The notes beneath the pieces were generated by a model. The model was not told where the DNA came from. It worked only from the letters and a program-made list of their open reading frames with translations, and searched no databases. This document shows, piece after piece, positions 46,833-57,161 of a DNA stretch of 64,000 nucleotides. The position numbers and the translations under genes are program-made. This DNA is from Lysobacterales bacterium. Lineage in GTDB: Bacteria; Pseudomonadota; Gammaproteobacteria; Xanthomonadales; BPKI01. Location of the stretch: positions 2,003,290 through 2,067,289 of the forward strand of contig BPKI01000001.1 in the NCBI GenBank assembly GCA_026005055.1. Reading direction: 5' to 3'. Numbering within the stretch: the first letter of the stretch is position 1; each line of letters begins with the position of its first letter.

Positions 46833-47396
46833 CTAGGGCTCCTGCCGCGGGCAGCAGAGCGCCTCGCCGCCGCAGTCGATGCAGGAGTGGGTGGGGCAAC
46901 AAATCATGTCGGCCGTGCAGCAGCAGCGGCTCGGACAGCGACCAAGAAGCGCCTCATGCGCCGCGATCGAGTCGCTGCCGCCGGCGCTGGCCCGCACCTC
47001 GAGGCCAAAACCCTTTGCGCTTCGATCCAGGGGAAGACGCAACACCCCGCCGGCGAAGAGATCGCTAAGCCGCATCTCGCCGGAAGCGAGGTGCACCGGC
47101 TTCGCCGCCGCCTTCGCCTGCCCCACCGCTTCGACCGACTCGATCTTCGCGCTCTGAAGGATGGCGACGGAGAGGATTTCTCCGCTTCGCTTCAGTTGCG
47201 CGAGCAGCACCCCGCCCTGCCCGTCCAAAGGCAGCTCGAGCATCGTTTCGCGCTGCGGCGGCAAGGCGACGCGAAGCTCAGTGCCGCTGCCCGGAATCGA
47301 GAGCTTGGCGAGGACGATCTCCTTCACGTCGCGGCAGTCGGATTCCTGCGCCGCAACGCCACCGGAAAGCAACAGCAATATGGCGAGCAGATTCAT
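46833..47396 (-). CDS. Exported protein with C-terminal Cys cluster, unknown family
   Basis: 187 residues with signal peptide 'MNLLAILLLLSGGVAAQ' and GGGAGG before the ATG. The middle (~20-150) is beta-rich without recognised motif. The last ~35 residues hold ten Cys, including 'RCCCTADMICCPTHSCIDCGG' minus its last residue and a final 'LCCPR'. The CCxxxxxCC spacing recalls granulin-like or conotoxin-like disulfide knots, but I do not recognise the family. Convergent with the TonB receptor gene (294 bp between) and 247 bp upstream of nothing on its own strand except the hydrolase gene behind it. The zinc-locus setting suggests metal binding, which is inference. Confidence 0.7.
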   Translation of the reverse strand: MNLLAILLLLSGGVAAQESDCRDVKEIVLAKLSIPGSGTELRVALPPQRETMLELPLDGQGGVLLAQLKRSGEILSVAILQSAKIESVEAVGQAKAAAKPVHLASGEMRLSDLFAGGVLRLPLDRSAKGFGLEVRASAGGSDSIAAHEALLGRCPSRCCCTADMICCPTHSCIDCGGEALCCPRQEP

Positions 47397-47643
47397 GACC
47401 GCGACCTCCCTTTCGGCACTTCCTCGCCTCTATTCGATGCGACGCTACTTGTCAAGACCCCGACTCGGCAGACCGCGATGCGTATCGAACCAAGCGGCGC
47501 GTGTCCGGCTCGAAGCTTTCGTCAGCGCCGCGGGAAGGGGCGGCTTCGCAGAAGCGAATCCCCGCGCGGCGAATGGAGTCGTGCAGATGCTCGACGCGCC
47601 GTCGCCATGGCCGGTTCGCGTCGGAGCGCGACCACGATCCGCC

Positions 47644-49038
47644 TCAGCCACCCCCCGCCTCCTCAGACATTTCTTCGTCCTCGGGCACGGCTTCCGGTTC
47701 CCGTGGGTCGCCGAGGGCAGGATCCAAGCGGTCGTGCTCGGGCGCGACCTCTTGCTTGCCCGTGCCCACGGCCTCAAGCAGCGCCTCCTCGCTGCCGCCG
47801 ATGCCGATGTGAAAGGCGGCGAAGCCGGGCAGCACCAGCTGGTTTTGAGCCATGCCGATGATCCGGCCGGAAACCGGTGCTTCGATGGCGACGCTGCGAT
47901 CGCGCAGCGGGTCGATCACCAGGCCGAGACGCTGACCCTTGCGCACGCGCTCGCCCAAGCTCACCTCGGCCATCAGCATCCCGCCCGCCGGCGAGCGTAC
48001 CCAGCGCGAACCGTAGTACACCGGCGGCGGGTCCTGGCGCAGGCCGCGCCGCCTCGGCAGCATCTTGAGGCGCTGCATGAGCGCTTCGATCGCATGCACG
48101 CCCTTCTCGATCTCCGTAGGCTCGAGGCGCAACGGCGAACCGATCTCGAAGGTCACCGCGGCGATGCCGGCATCGGTCGCCGCCCGCCTGAGCATCCCGC
48201 GCTCGCCTGGGGTGTGAAGCACCACCACCCCCGAGAATCCGCGGGTGAGCTCGAGCACCGCTGGAATGTCGAGATCGCCCCTGACCTGCGGCAGGTTGCT
48301 GCGGTCGAAGGAGCCGGTGTGAAGATCGATGAGGGCGTGGCAATGAACGATGATCTCGTGGAACAACGAGTACGCGATGCGCGAGGCCAGCGAGCCCTGC
48401 GCGATGCCGGGAAAGAAGCGGTTGAGGTCGCGCCGGTCGGGGAGATAGCGGGAACCGGCGGTGAAGCCGAAGACGTTGACGACCGGCACCGCGATCACCA
48501 TCCCGCGCACGCGCTGCTCGTCCAAGCGCACGAGCAAACGCCGGATCACCTCGACCCCATTGAGCTCATCGCCATGGACGGCCGCCGTAAGGCAAAGCGT
48601 CGGGCCTTCGCGTAAACCGCGCAACACATGCACCGAAGTGCGCAGTGTCTCGCCGGCGAAGGTCTCGCTGATCGTCCAATCCAGACGCAGGCGCTCGCCT
48701 GCCTCGATGCTCTGGCCGAGCAAAATAAAGGCCCGACTGGCCAACTCCCTCGGTGGCCCCACGAAATCAGGCGAGCTCTCGAGATCAGGAGGCACGCTCG
48801 CCTCGGTCGGTCCTTCGGACGAGCTCCTCGCGTGCGAAGATTCCGTCGACGCCGAGGATTCCGTCTCGGGAGCGCGCGCCTCATCCGAGAAGGGCTCGGC
48901 TCGCGGCGACCCTTCCGCGGGCTCCGCATCGCTGAAGATGAGCGCCTCGGGCGTGCCACGCGTCCCCGTCTCCCCCGCCCGCCCCCCCTCCCCGAGAGCG
49001 AGCGCACCCGCCAGAAGCCAGGCTACGAGCGCGCTCAA
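47644..49038 (-). CDS. Exported succinylglutamate desuccinylase/aspartoacylase-family hydrolase
   Basis: 464 residues from a TTG at 49038, chosen because GGAGG lies 7 bp before it, a signal peptide starts there ('[18 protein letters not shown]') and TTGA overlaps the zur stop. Then a ~60-residue Ser/Glu/Ala linker, and an M14-like zinc domain: 'LTAAVHGDELNGVEVIRRLL' (HxxE), 'PDRRDLNRFFPG', 'CHALIDLHTGSFDRSNLPQVR' and 'VTFEIGSPLRL' (catalytic Glu region). A lipoyl-like beta domain ('RKGQRLGLVIDPLRDRSVAIEAPVSGRIIGM') and an acidic tail close the protein. Family members deacylate amino acids or trim peptides. Export to the periplasm is unusual in what I know of the family. Confidence 0.8.
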   Translation of the reverse strand: MSALVAWLLAGALALGEGGRAGETGTRGTPEALIFSDAEPAEGSPRAEPFSDEARAPETESSASTESSHARSSSEGPTEASVPPDLESSPDFVGPPRELASRAFILLGQSIEAGERLRLDWTISETFAGETLRTSVHVLRGLREGPTLCLTAAVHGDELNGVEVIRRLLVRLDEQRVRGMVIAVPVVNVFGFTAGSRYLPDRRDLNRFFPGIAQGSLASRIAYSLFHEIIVHCHALIDLHTGSFDRSNLPQVRGDLDIPAVLELTRGFSGVVVLHTPGERGMLRRAATDAGIAAVTFEIGSPLRLEPTEIEKGVHAIEALMQRLKMLPRRRGLRQDPPPVYYGSRWVRSPAGGMLMAEVSLGERVRKGQRLGLVIDPLRDRSVAIEAPVSGRIIGMAQNQLVLPGFAAFHIGIGGSEEALLEAVGTGKQEVAPEHDRLDPALGDPREPEAVPEDEEMSEEAGGG

Positions 49039-49538
49039 CCCCCGCCCTCCGGCGAGGCCTCGGCTTTCGCGCACGCCTCGCAACGCCCTTGGACCTCGAT
49101 CACCTGCGCCCGCGCCTGAAAACCGTACCGGGCCGCCTGGCGGCTCAGGATTCGGCCGAAGCGGTGATCGGCAAGCTCGATCACCCGCTGGCAGTGTTCG
49201 CAGACGAGGAAGGCGCGCGGATGCGGCTCGGTGGGATGAGGGCAGCCGACGTAGCTGTTCTGAGACGCGATGCGATGGATGAAACCCTGATCGAGCCAGA
49301 ACTCGAGCGCTCGATAGACCGTCGGCGGCGCGGCGCGGCGCTGCCCCGGGTGAGCCTTGAGCTGCTCGAGTAGGTCGTAAGCCTTGAGTGGATGGGGCGA
49401 GCGGGCGATCAGCTCGAGCACCAGACGCCGTAGCGGGGTGAGCCGGAGGCCGCGATAACGGCAAACGCGCTCCGCCTCGGCGAGAAAAACGCCAGGGTCG
49501 TGGTGAGCGCAGCCGCGGGAGCAGTCGCCAGGTCGCAT
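49035..49538 (-). CDS. zur: Zinc uptake regulator Zur (Fur family)
   Basis: 167 residues from the ATG at 49538; the track ORF runs on into gltX. Winged helix '[30 protein letters not shown]', '[30 protein letters not shown]', then '[14 protein letters not shown]' (CxxC) and '[10 protein letters not shown]' (second CxxC). The early 'SRLxSxNAYVxC' type motif separates Zur from Fur. N-terminal extra Cys/His ('CSRGCAHHD') are noted. It should repress the zinc uptake operons at 41-46 kb when zinc is plentiful. Lies 4 bp after gltX's stop position on the same strand side (transcribed away from it) and is coupled to the hydrolase gene by TTGA. Confidence 0.92.
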   Translation of the reverse strand: MRPGDCSRGCAHHDPGVFLAEAERVCRYRGLRLTPLRRLVLELIARSPHPLKAYDLLEQLKAHPGQRRAAPPTVYRALEFWLDQGFIHRIASQNSYVGCPHPTEPHPRAFLVCEHCQRVIELADHRFGRILSRQAARYGFQARAQVIEVQGRCEACAKAEASPEGGG

Positions 49539-49542
49539 CGCT

Positions 49543-50955
49543 TCAGGCGAGCGCGCGCGCCTCCGCCTCGGCCGCGGCCCGTGCGATGCGCGCAAGCGCC
49601 TCCTCGCGTCCGGCGAGATACACGGTCTGCTCGATCGAGGGGCTGACCTCGCCGCCGGTGATCGCCACCCGCAAGGGCTGGGCGATCTTGCCGAGCCCGA
49701 GGCCACGCTCCGCGGCGAGCTCGCGCAGAACCGCCTCGATCCGCTCCGCACGCCATTCCTCGAGGGCCTCCAGCCGAGCGCCGAGCTCACGAAGCAAAGC
49801 GCCCGCCTGGGGGGTGAGATGCTTCGCCGCCGCCGCGGGTTCATAGCCCGCGAGCGGCTGATACCACACCCTCGCCCGCTCGGCCATCTCCTTGAGGGTC
49901 TTCACCCGATCGGCGAGCGCGCGGACGACGTCGGTGACGGCAGGGCCCTTTGCCGGATCGAGCCCGAACCGGCGCAGATGCCACTCGAGATGCGGCGCCA
50001 CCGCCGCCGGGTCGGAATGCTTGCACCAATACTGGTTGAGCCAGCGCAGCTTCTCCGGATCGAAGCGCGCCGCCGCCCGGTGCACCGCCTCGATCCGGAA
50101 CAGTCGGATCATCTCCTCACGCGTGAACACCTCCTGATCGCCGTGCGACCAGCCGAGGCGAACAAGGTAGTTGAGCAGGGCATGCGGCAGAAAACCCTCA
50201 TCACGGTAAGCGAGCACGCTCACCGCCCCATGGCGCTTGCTCAGCTTGCTGCCATCCGGACCGAGGATCATCGGCAAGTGGGCGAAGCGCGGCGGCCTCG
50301 CGCCGAGCGCCTCGTAGATGTTGATCTGGCGGGGAGTATTGTTGACGTGGTCATCGCCGCGGATGACGTCGGTGATCCCCATGTCGAGGTCATCGACCAC
50401 CACCGCGAAGTTGTACGTGGGATAGCCGTCGGCGCGGATGAGCACGAGGTCGTCGAGCTCCTCGTTGCGCCATTCGATCCGACCCTTGACCAGATCGTGG
50501 AAAACCACACTGCCGGAGAGCGGGTTCCTGAAGCGGATGACTTTGTTCGGGTCGTCGCGCTCCGGTTCGTTGCGGTCGCGGTAATAACCGTTGTAACGCG
50601 GCTTCTCGCCGCGCGCCATCGCCTCGGCGCGCATCGCCTCGAGCTCTTCGCGGCTCTCGTAGGCGAAGTAGGCCTTGCCCGCCCGCACCAGCTCGTACGC
50701 CACTTCACGGTAGCGATCGAGGCGCGAGGTCTGGAAGATCGGGCCCTCGTCCCAATCGAGGCCGAGCCAAGACAAGCCATCGAGAATGGCCTGAATCGCT
50801 TCCTCCGTACTGCGCTCGCGATCCGTATCTTCGATGCGCAGGATGAACTTGCCGCCGGCGTGGCGCGCGGCGAGCCAGCAATAAAGCGCCGTACGCGCGC
50901 CGCCAATATGGAGATAGCCGGTGGGGCTGGGGGCGAAACGGGTGCGGATACTCAT
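49543..50955 (-). CDS. gltX: Glutamyl-tRNA synthetase
   Basis: 470 residues, normal bacterial length. Class I synthetase with HIGH-type '[17 protein letters not shown]' at residue ~10 and KMSKS-type '[13 protein letters not shown]' at about 240. Also '[18 protein letters not shown]' and '[12 protein letters not shown]'. Charges tRNA-Glu. The upstream neighbour on the same strand is none; zur follows 4 bp downstream and could share its transcript. Confidence 0.97.
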   Translation of the reverse strand: MSIRTRFAPSPTGYLHIGGARTALYCWLAARHAGGKFILRIEDTDRERSTEEAIQAILDGLSWLGLDWDEGPIFQTSRLDRYREVAYELVRAGKAYFAYESREELEAMRAEAMARGEKPRYNGYYRDRNEPERDDPNKVIRFRNPLSGSVVFHDLVKGRIEWRNEELDDLVLIRADGYPTYNFAVVVDDLDMGITDVIRGDDHVNNTPRQINIYEALGARPPRFAHLPMILGPDGSKLSKRHGAVSVLAYRDEGFLPHALLNYLVRLGWSHGDQEVFTREEMIRLFRIEAVHRAAARFDPEKLRWLNQYWCKHSDPAAVAPHLEWHLRRFGLDPAKGPAVTDVVRALADRVKTLKEMAERARVWYQPLAGYEPAAAAKHLTPQAGALLRELGARLEALEEWRAERIEAVLRELAAERGLGLGKIAQPLRVAITGGEVSPSIEQTVYLAGREEALARIARAAAEAEARALA

Positions 50956-51060
50956 CGCTCGAGGACCATGAAAAGCTCATTCTATCGAGAGCAGCCGGAG
51001 ACCCGCCTCTTCGGTGCTAAGATCGTTGCCCGTTTCCATCGCCAAGATCGGTGCTCGCCC

Positions 51061-51732
51061 ATGCGTTCCTCTCTCGTCGCGACGGTATTGCTCTCGGCGG
51101 GCCTGTCGGCACAGGCCGAGTCGCTGGAGCCCAAGGTGGTTCTCGTGACCAACCTCGGCGAAATCGTGCTCGAGCTCGATCCGCACCGCGCCCCCAAGAC
51201 GGTGGAGAATTTCCTCACCTACGTCCGCGAGGGGCACTACGACGGCACGATTTTCCACCGGGTGATCGATGGCTTCGTCATCCAGGGCGGCGGGCTCACC
51301 CCCGATTACCGCGAGAAGCCGACGAGGGCGCCCATCCCCAACGAGGCCAACAATGGCTTGAGCAACCGCCGCGGGACCATCGCCATGGCCCGCACTCGCG
51401 AGCCGCATTCGGCGCGGGCGCAGTTCTTCATCAACGTCGTGGACAATCCGCGTCTGGATTTCGTCAGCGATCAAAGCGGGCACACCTGGGGCTATGCCGT
51501 CTTCGGCAAGGTGATCAAAGGCATGGACGTGGTCGATCAGATCCGCAAGATTCCCACCGGACCCGGCGGACCCTTCGCCAGCGACGTGCCGCAAACGCCG
51601 GTGATCATCGAACGGGCCTACGAGCTCACCGTCGAGTCGGCCGAACCCGCTGCGGCGCCGGAGGAGGCGGCCGCCCCGACCGAAACGCCTCCTGCCGCCG
51701 AGGCGGAGCGTGAAGGCGGCAATGGCGGCTGA
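51061..51732 (+). CDS. ppiA: Periplasmic cyclophilin-type peptidylprolyl isomerase
   Basis: 223 residues from the ATG at 51061; the track start is far upstream and antisense to gltX. Signal peptide '[20 protein letters not shown]'. Cyclophilin core with '[22 protein letters not shown]' (catalytic Arg), '[12 protein letters not shown]' and '[19 protein letters not shown]'. A ~30-residue Ala/Pro/Glu tail follows ('[20 protein letters not shown]'). Cis-trans prolyl isomerase in the periplasm. The tail overlaps the lpxH start by 11 bp. Confidence 0.92.
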   Translation: MRSSLVATVLLSAGLSAQAESLEPKVVLVTNLGEIVLELDPHRAPKTVENFLTYVREGHYDGTIFHRVIDGFVIQGGGLTPDYREKPTRAPIPNEANNGLSNRRGTIAMARTREPHSARAQFFINVVDNPRLDFVSDQSGHTWGYAVFGKVIKGMDVVDQIRKIPTGPGGPFASDVPQTPVIIERAYELTVESAEPAAAPEEAAAPTETPPAAEAEREGGNGG

Positions 51733-52456
51733 GCCGGGCGCGCCGGTCTATTTCCTCTCGGATCTCCATCTCGCCGATCTCGAACAGCCGGCCACACGCC
51801 TCTTCCTCGACTGGCTCGAAGGTCCGGCACGGCAGGCGCGGGCGCTTTACATCCTGGGCGATCTCTTTGAAGCCTGGATCGGGGATGACGATCCCGATCC
51901 GCTCGCCGAAGCCGTCGCCGAGGCGCTCTCGCGGCTGGCGGATGAGGGGGTGCAAGCCTATTTCCAGCACGGCAATCGCGATTTCCTGATCGGCAGCGAT
52001 TACGCCCGCCGCGCGCGCCTCGAGCTGCTGCCGGAACGGCACCTGATCGAGCTCGCCGGGGAAAGCTGCTTGCTTCTGCACGGCGATCAGCTCTGCACCG
52101 GTGATCAGGAATACCAACGCTGGCGCACGCTGTGCCGTTCTCCCGAATGGCAGCGCGCTTTTCTCGCTCGTCCGCTCGCCGAGCGCCGCGCCGAGGCGGC
52201 CAGAGCGCGGGAGGAAAGCCGCCGCCACCAGCGTCGGCTCGCGCCGGCCTTGGCCGACGTCGAGCTCGGGGCAGTCTTGGCTGCCTTCGCCGAGACGGGT
52301 GCGCATCGCATCATCCACGGCCATACCCATCGGCCCGCTTTGCACGGATACCCGACCGCGGCGGGAGTGCGCGAGCGCATCGTACTCGGCGATTGGGGCG
52401 AGCGCGGCTGCGTGCTGCGAGCAGGGCGCGAAGGCTTCCGCCTCGAGCTGCTCTGA
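51722..52456 (+). CDS. lpxH: UDP-2,3-diacylglucosamine diphosphatase
   Basis: 244 residues from the ATG at 51722 (GTG at 51710 is an alternative). Hydrolyses UDP-2,3-diacylglucosamine to lipid X in lipid A synthesis. Calcineurin-like metal motifs: '[10 protein letters not shown]', '[15 protein letters not shown]', '[11 protein letters not shown]', '[11 protein letters not shown]' and '[12 protein letters not shown]'. These are the LpxH rather than LpxI or LpxG type. Overlaps the cyclophilin gene; convergent with uvrB, 3 bp apart. Confidence 0.95.
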   Translation: MAAEPGAPVYFLSDLHLADLEQPATRLFLDWLEGPARQARALYILGDLFEAWIGDDDPDPLAEAVAEALSRLADEGVQAYFQHGNRDFLIGSDYARRARLELLPERHLIELAGESCLLLHGDQLCTGDQEYQRWRTLCRSPEWQRAFLARPLAERRAEAARAREESRRHQRRLAPALADVELGAVLAAFAETGAHRIIHGHTHRPALHGYPTAAGVRERIVLGDWGERGCVLRAGREGFRLELL

Positions 52457-52459
52457 AGC

Positions 52460-54556
52460 TCAGCCCAAGAACGCCTGGCTCCGGATTCGTCGGATCTGGT
52501 CGCGCAGCTTCGCGGCGTCCTCGAACTCGAGGTTCTGGGCGTGGGTATACATGCGCCGCTCGAGCTCGGCGATGAGCAGAGCGAGCCGCTCGGGAGGCAA
52601 AGCCCGGTAGTCGGCCTCTTCCTCCGCCACCTTCTGCCGCACACCCCGAGGCTTTGCGGCCGTCGGCTGACGCTCGAGGTCGAGGATGTCGGTCACCGGC
52701 TTGCTCACCGAGCGCGGGGTGATGCCGTGGCGCTGGTTGTACTCGATCTGTTTGCGCCGCCTGCGCTCGGTCTCCTCGATCGCCGCCCGCATCGAATCCG
52801 TGATCGTGTCGGCATAGAGAATCGCCTTGCCGCGCACATTGCGCGCGGCGCGGCCGATGGTTTGGATCAGCGATCCGGTGGAGCGCAGAAACCCCTCCTT
52901 GTCGGCATCGAGAATCGCGACCAGCGAGACCTCCGGAAGGTCGAGCCCCTCGCGCAGCAGATTGATCCCCACCAGCACGTCGAAAGCGCCAAGGCGCAAG
53001 TCGCGCAAGATCTCGACCCGCTCGACGGTTTCGACGTCGGAATGGAGGTAACGCACCCGGATCCCGTGCTCGGCGAGGAACTCGGTCAGGTGCTCGGCCA
53101 TGCGCTTGGTGAGGGTGGTGATCAGCACCCGATCGCCCATCGCCACCCGCTGCCGGACTTCCATCAGCACGTCGTCCACTTGACGCGAGGCCGGCCGCAC
53201 CTCGATCTCGGGGTCCACGAGACCGGTCGGACGCACCACCAGCTCGACCACCTCGCCGCGCGTCATCTCGAGCTCGTAGGGCCCGGGCGTGGCCGAGACG
53301 AAAATCGTGGGCGGCGCTCGCCTTTCCCACTCCTCGAAGCGCAGGGGCCGGTTGTCGAGAGCCGAGGGCAGGCGGAAACCGTATTCGACGAGGGTTTCCT
53401 TGCGCGAGCGGTCACCGCGATACATCCCGGCAAGCTGCGGCACGGTCACATGCGACTCATCCACCACCAGCAAGGCATCCGCAGGGAGGTAATCGAAAAG
53501 GGTCGGCGGGGGCTCGCCGGGAGCGCGGCCGGTGAGATGGCGCGAATAGTTCTCGATGCCTTGACAGTGACCGACCTCGACCAGCATCTCGAGGTCGAAC
53601 TGCGTCCTCTGCCGGAGGCGCTCGGCTTCGAGGATGCGCCCTTGCGCCTCGAGTTCCTGAACCCGCTCCCTCAGTTCCGCCTTGATCGATTCGACCGCGG
53701 CGAGCACGGTGCGGCGGGTGGTCACATAGTGCGACTTGGGATAGACGGTGAACTTGGGCACGTCCTCGATCAGCGCTCCGGTGAGCGGATCGAAAAGGGT
53801 GAGCCGCTCGATTTCGCCGTCGAACAGCTCCACCCGCACGGCGAGCGACTCGTGCTCCGCCGGAAACACATCCACCGTCTCGCCGCGCACGCGGAAGCTG
53901 CCGCGCCGCAGTTCGAAATCCCCGCGGGTGTACTGAAGCTCCGAGAGCCTGCGCAGGAACTCGCGCTGATCGAGCCGCTCCCCGCGCACCAAGTGGATGG
54001 CCATGTGGTAGTACTCATCCGGGCTACCAAGCCCGTAGATGGCCGAGACGGTGGCCACGATCAGCGCATCGCGCCGCTCGAGTAGCGCTTTGGTCGCGGC
54101 AAGCCGAAGCTGCTCGATCTGCTCGTTGATCGAGGCGTCCTTTTCGATGTAGGTGTCGGTGGTGGGGACGTAGGCTTCCGGCTGGTAGTAGTCGTAATAG
54201 CTGACGAAGTATTCGACCGCGTTATCTGGAAAAAACTCGCGGAACTCGGCGTAGAGCTGGGCAGCGAGGGTCTTGTTGGGCGCGAGCACGAGGGTAGGCT
54301 TCTGCAGCCGCGCGATCACGTTGGCGATGGTGAAGGTCTTGCCCGATCCGGTGACGCCGAGCAGGACCTGATGGCGCTTGCCGGCGAGATAGCCCTCGAC
54401 CAGCTTCTCGATCGCCTGCGGCTGGTCGCCGCTGGGCGCGAAGGCCGCGGCCAAGCGGAAGGGCCGTGACGGCCCGCTGATCGCCGCCAGCCGCGCCTGC
54501 CAGCGCTCACGGCTCTCCTCGCTCTCGATCCGCCGCGAGAAACGACCGCGCTTCAC
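52460..54556 (-). CDS. uvrB: Excinuclease ABC subunit B
   Basis: 698 residues. Damage-verifying helicase of nucleotide excision repair. Walker A '[14 protein letters not shown]' (about residue 67), '[21 protein letters not shown]' (beta-hairpin region), '[11 protein letters not shown]' (DExx box), '[30 protein letters not shown]', and the C-terminal UVR motif '[27 protein letters not shown]'. Has a ~15-residue basic N-terminal start. Its ATG overlaps the stop of the FmdB-like gene, linking it to the rnt and hvf genes upstream. Confidence 0.97.
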   Translation of the reverse strand: MKRGRFSRRIESEESRERWQARLAAISGPSRPFRLAAAFAPSGDQPQAIEKLVEGYLAGKRHQVLLGVTGSGKTFTIANVIARLQKPTLVLAPNKTLAAQLYAEFREFFPDNAVEYFVSYYDYYQPEAYVPTTDTYIEKDASINEQIEQLRLAATKALLERRDALIVATVSAIYGLGSPDEYYHMAIHLVRGERLDQREFLRRLSELQYTRGDFELRRGSFRVRGETVDVFPAEHESLAVRVELFDGEIERLTLFDPLTGALIEDVPKFTVYPKSHYVTTRRTVLAAVESIKAELRERVQELEAQGRILEAERLRQRTQFDLEMLVEVGHCQGIENYSRHLTGRAPGEPPPTLFDYLPADALLVVDESHVTVPQLAGMYRGDRSRKETLVEYGFRLPSALDNRPLRFEEWERRAPPTIFVSATPGPYELEMTRGEVVELVVRPTGLVDPEIEVRPASRQVDDVLMEVRQRVAMGDRVLITTLTKRMAEHLTEFLAEHGIRVRYLHSDVETVERVEILRDLRLGAFDVLVGINLLREGLDLPEVSLVAILDADKEGFLRSTGSLIQTIGRAARNVRGKAILYADTITDSMRAAIEETERRRRKQIEYNQRHGITPRSVSKPVTDILDLERQPTAAKPRGVRQKVAEEEADYRALPPERLALLIAELERRMYTHAQNLEFEDAAKLRDQIRRIRSQAFLG

Positions 54557-54834
54557 GACTCGTCGCGGATCACCGGCGGGCCCTCACCGGCGGTTTTTTC
54601 GTAAACCCCTTTGCCCACCTTGCGATACTGAGTGAAGCCATGGCGGGCGAGGTTGCTCTCGCGCAAAAGATGAGAATCTCCGCGGTGGACGGCAGGAGCC
54701 GAGATCACCCGGCGCACAGGGGCCGCGCAGCGCGGGCACTTCTCGAGGTCGGGCTCGCCGAGCTTCTGCCAGTGCTCGAAGCGCCCGCCACAGAGGGGAC
54801 AATCGGGATGACCGCGATATTCGACGATTGGCAT
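54553..54834 (-). CDS. FmdB-family zinc ribbon protein
   Basis: 93 residues. N-terminal zinc ribbon '[47 protein letters not shown]' with two CxxC pairs, the FmdB pattern (single-domain regulatory-like proteins of unknown role). The C-terminal half is polar. 7 bp after rnt and overlapping uvrB by 4 bp. Confidence 0.88.
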   Translation of the reverse strand: MPIVEYRGHPDCPLCGGRFEHWQKLGEPDLEKCPRCAAPVRRVISAPAVHRGDSHLLRESNLARHGFTQYRKVGKGVYEKTAGEGPPVIRDES

Positions 54835-54841
54835 GGACGCC

Positions 54842-55522
54842 TTATGAAGCCATCGTCACGGGATTCAAGACCCCCTCCCGCTCGAGCCGGCTGAGCGTCT
54901 CCCAGCGGTTGACGATGGCGCAGAACAATCGCGCCGTCTGCTCGGCGTCATAGAGCGCCGAATGCGCTTCGCTCGCGTTCCATTCGAAACCCGCCGCTTC
55001 CACAGCCCTACTGAGCACCGTCTGGCCGAAGACCAATCCCGCGAGGCTCACCGTATCGAAGCAGGAGAAGGGGTGGAAAGGGTTGCGCTTGTGGCCGGTG
55101 CGGCGCACGGCGGCGTTGAGGAAGGCCAGATCGAAGCTCGCGTTGTGCCCGACCAGGATCGCTCGCTGACACTGGTAGCGGCGCACCGCCTGCCGCACCG
55201 GCTGGAAGATGCGCGTCAGCGCATCGCGTTCCGGCAAAGCCCCCCGCAAGGGCTGATCGGGGTCGATGCCATTGACCTCGAGCGCGCGCGGGTCGATGCG
55301 AGCTCCGGCGAAGGGCTCGACGTGGACGTTGAGCGCTTCCCCTGGGTGGAGCCAGCCGTCTTGATCCATCTCGATCACGACCACCGCGATCTCGAGCAGG
55401 GCATCGCGCTCGGGATCGAACCCGCCGGTCTCGACGTCGATCACAGCCGGCAGATAACCGCGAAATCGGCGGCGCATCCGTTCGGCTCGGGCGTCGGCCG
55501 ATGCCTGCTCTGCTTCGCTCAT
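54842..55522 (-). CDS. rnt: Ribonuclease T
   Basis: 226 residues from the ATG at 55522; the longer track start reads through hvfC. DEDDh 3'-5' exoribonuclease that trims tRNA, 5S and 23S rRNA ends. Exo I 'PAVIDVETGGFDPERDALLEIA', Exo II 'ILVGHNASFDLAFLNAAVRR', Exo III 'AHSALYDAEQTARLF', and the RNase T-specific 'NPFHPFSCFDTVSLAGLVFGQTVL'. 10 bp after hvfC and 7 bp before the FmdB-like gene, so it is in the same directon. Confidence 0.95.
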   Translation of the reverse strand: MSEAEQASADARAERMRRRFRGYLPAVIDVETGGFDPERDALLEIAVVVIEMDQDGWLHPGEALNVHVEPFAGARIDPRALEVNGIDPDQPLRGALPERDALTRIFQPVRQAVRRYQCQRAILVGHNASFDLAFLNAAVRRTGHKRNPFHPFSCFDTVSLAGLVFGQTVLSRAVEAAGFEWNASEAHSALYDAEQTARLFCAIVNRWETLSRLEREGVLNPVTMAS

Positions 55523-55532
55523 GCCCGCGAGC

Positions 55533-56318
55533 TTAGCAGTTCGCGGAGAGCTCGGTAGAGGAACCCCCCTCGGCGGGCACCACCCCGAGCAGCGCCTCGC
55601 AGGAAACCAGGCTTTCCAGGGCAGGACGGCCCATGGCCAGGAATGCGGGAGTCGGCTGGCGAAGAACTTCGGCCAGGGCCAGGAGATGATCGCGACCGCT
55701 CGCGCCAGGGTGCTCGCGGATGCGCTCAAGCAGCGCTGCCGTCCACGGCGCAACCTCGTGGAACCGAACTCGGTCGTCGCGACCGCGCAGCACCAGCAGA
55801 TAAGTGGGCGGTCCCGGCGGCTCCTCTTGCTCCGGTGGAGAACTGAGACGGTGCACCGGCCAGCGATAGCACAGGACGCAACTGACGGGATTCGCTACCG
55901 GCGCGCCCGAAAAGGGATCGCCGGCGACCGCTTTCACCGAAGAGAGCTCGGTCGGATCCATCGCGAGGGCGAGCTCCACCCACTCATAGTGGGCCAGCTC
56001 GCGCAGCCACTCCGGGGTCCCTTCGCGCTGACCGAGGAAAAGGAGGAACTCCTCGGCGAGGCGAGGGAAATACGGGGTAAGGCAGCGATGCTTAGCGAAG
56101 AACCCCTCGACCAAGGCGCGAAATCCGGCCTCGCCGAGGAGCCGCCGGCACACCGGGAAGTTCCCGGCGAGCAGGCTCTCGATATTGCGCAGGAAAAGCT
56201 CGCGATAGAGCGCAAGCCGCTCCGCCGCCATGCCCGCCGGCGGCGGCGAGTGCGCCGGATCACGGAGATGCCGCGCGAAAGCGATCAGCGGAGCGAGCGG
56301 ATCAGCGCCCGCCCTCAT
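55533..56318 (-). CDS. hvfC: DUF2063 RiPP partner protein (HvfC/BufC-like)
   Basis: 261 residues from the ATG at 56318 (ATGA overlap with hvfB). The N-terminal DUF2063 region is clear: '[45 protein letters not shown]' followed by '[12 protein letters not shown]' and '[12 protein letters not shown]'. In known systems this protein binds the precursor leader and helps the DUF692 enzyme work. The C-terminal ~100 residues are less conserved and hold two Cys ('VSCVLCYRW'). 10 bp before rnt. Confidence 0.9.
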   Translation of the reverse strand: MRAGADPLAPLIAFARHLRDPAHSPPPAGMAAERLALYRELFLRNIESLLAGNFPVCRRLLGEAGFRALVEGFFAKHRCLTPYFPRLAEEFLLFLGQREGTPEWLRELAHYEWVELALAMDPTELSSVKAVAGDPFSGAPVANPVSCVLCYRWPVHRLSSPPEQEEPPGPPTYLLVLRGRDDRVRFHEVAPWTAALLERIREHPGASGRDHLLALAEVLRQPTPAFLAMGRPALESLVSCEALLGVVPAEGGSSTELSANC

Positions 56319-57151
56319 GCACTGAACCCCGATCGCTGAAGGATCGAGCGCGCCCGCGAGGCTTCGGCCAGCAAGGCGGAAAGCGGCGGCAGGTGGAAAT
56401 CGCGCTCGATCACGGTCGGCCGCGGCCCGATGGTCTGGCAGGTCCATTCGAAGAGTGCCCAGACCGGCTCCGGAACCGCCGCCCCATGGGTGTCCACGAG
56501 CAGATTCTCGGCCTGACGGTAATGACCGGCGAGGTGGTAGTAGACCACACGCTCGGCGGGCAATGCCGCGATGAAAGCGCGCGGGTCGTAGCCGTGGTTG
56601 ATGCTGTTGACGTAGACGTTATTGACGTCGAGCAGCAGATCGCAATCCGCTTCGGCCAGCACCGCCGTGAGGAACGCCGCTTCGCTGAGCTCGCCGCCGA
56701 GCGCGCCGTAGTAGGAGATGTTCTCGATTGCGATCCGCCGCCCGAGCACGTCCTGAACCGCGCGAATGCGAGCGGCCGTGTGGGCGACGACCTCGGCGGT
56801 GAAAGGCAGCGGCATGAGGTCATAGAGCTGCGCGCCCTCCGCCGAGGTGGCGGCGAGATGGTCCGAGTAGATACGAACGTCGTGCTCTTTCAAGAAAAGG
56901 CTCACCTCGGCAAGCAGCGTCGAATCCAGAGGATCCGGCCCGCCGAGGGAAAGCGACAAGCCATGGCAGACCAGCGGAAAGCGCTCGCCGAGCGCGGCGA
57001 GACCCCTGCCCCAGCGGCCACCGACGCCGATCCAATTTTCCGGCGCGAGTTCGAGGAAGTCGGGACCGCCTTCGGCTAGGGCGAGCAGCGAGGAAAGATG
57101 AGGGCGGCGCAGGCCGATCCCAACGGCAGTGGCCGGCAACGCCGCCCTCAT
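56315..57151 (-). CDS. hvfB: DUF692/MNIO peptide-modifying oxidase (HvfB/BufB-like)
   Basis: 278 residues from the ATG at 57151. TIM-barrel multinuclear iron oxidase family (UPF0276). Likely metal ligands and family motifs are all present: 'GIGLRRPH', '[11 protein letters not shown]', '[11 protein letters not shown]', 'YSDHLAATS', 'IENISYYG', '[19 protein letters not shown]', 'HLAGHY', '[13 protein letters not shown]' and '[11 protein letters not shown]'. In characterised relatives such enzymes turn precursor Cys into oxazolone-thioamide or thiooxazole groups. Ten bp after the Cys-repeat precursor gene and overlapping hvfC, so the substrate is evident. Confidence 0.93.
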   Translation of the reverse strand: MRAALPATAVGIGLRRPHLSSLLALAEGGPDFLELAPENWIGVGGRWGRGLAALGERFPLVCHGLSLSLGGPDPLDSTLLAEVSLFLKEHDVRIYSDHLAATSAEGAQLYDLMPLPFTAEVVAHTAARIRAVQDVLGRRIAIENISYYGALGGELSEAAFLTAVLAEADCDLLLDVNNVYVNSINHGYDPRAFIAALPAERVVYYHLAGHYRQAENLLVDTHGAAVPEPVWALFEWTCQTIGPRPTVIERDFHLPPLSALLAEASRARSILQRSGFSA

Positions 57152-57161
57152 CGGCTGACGG

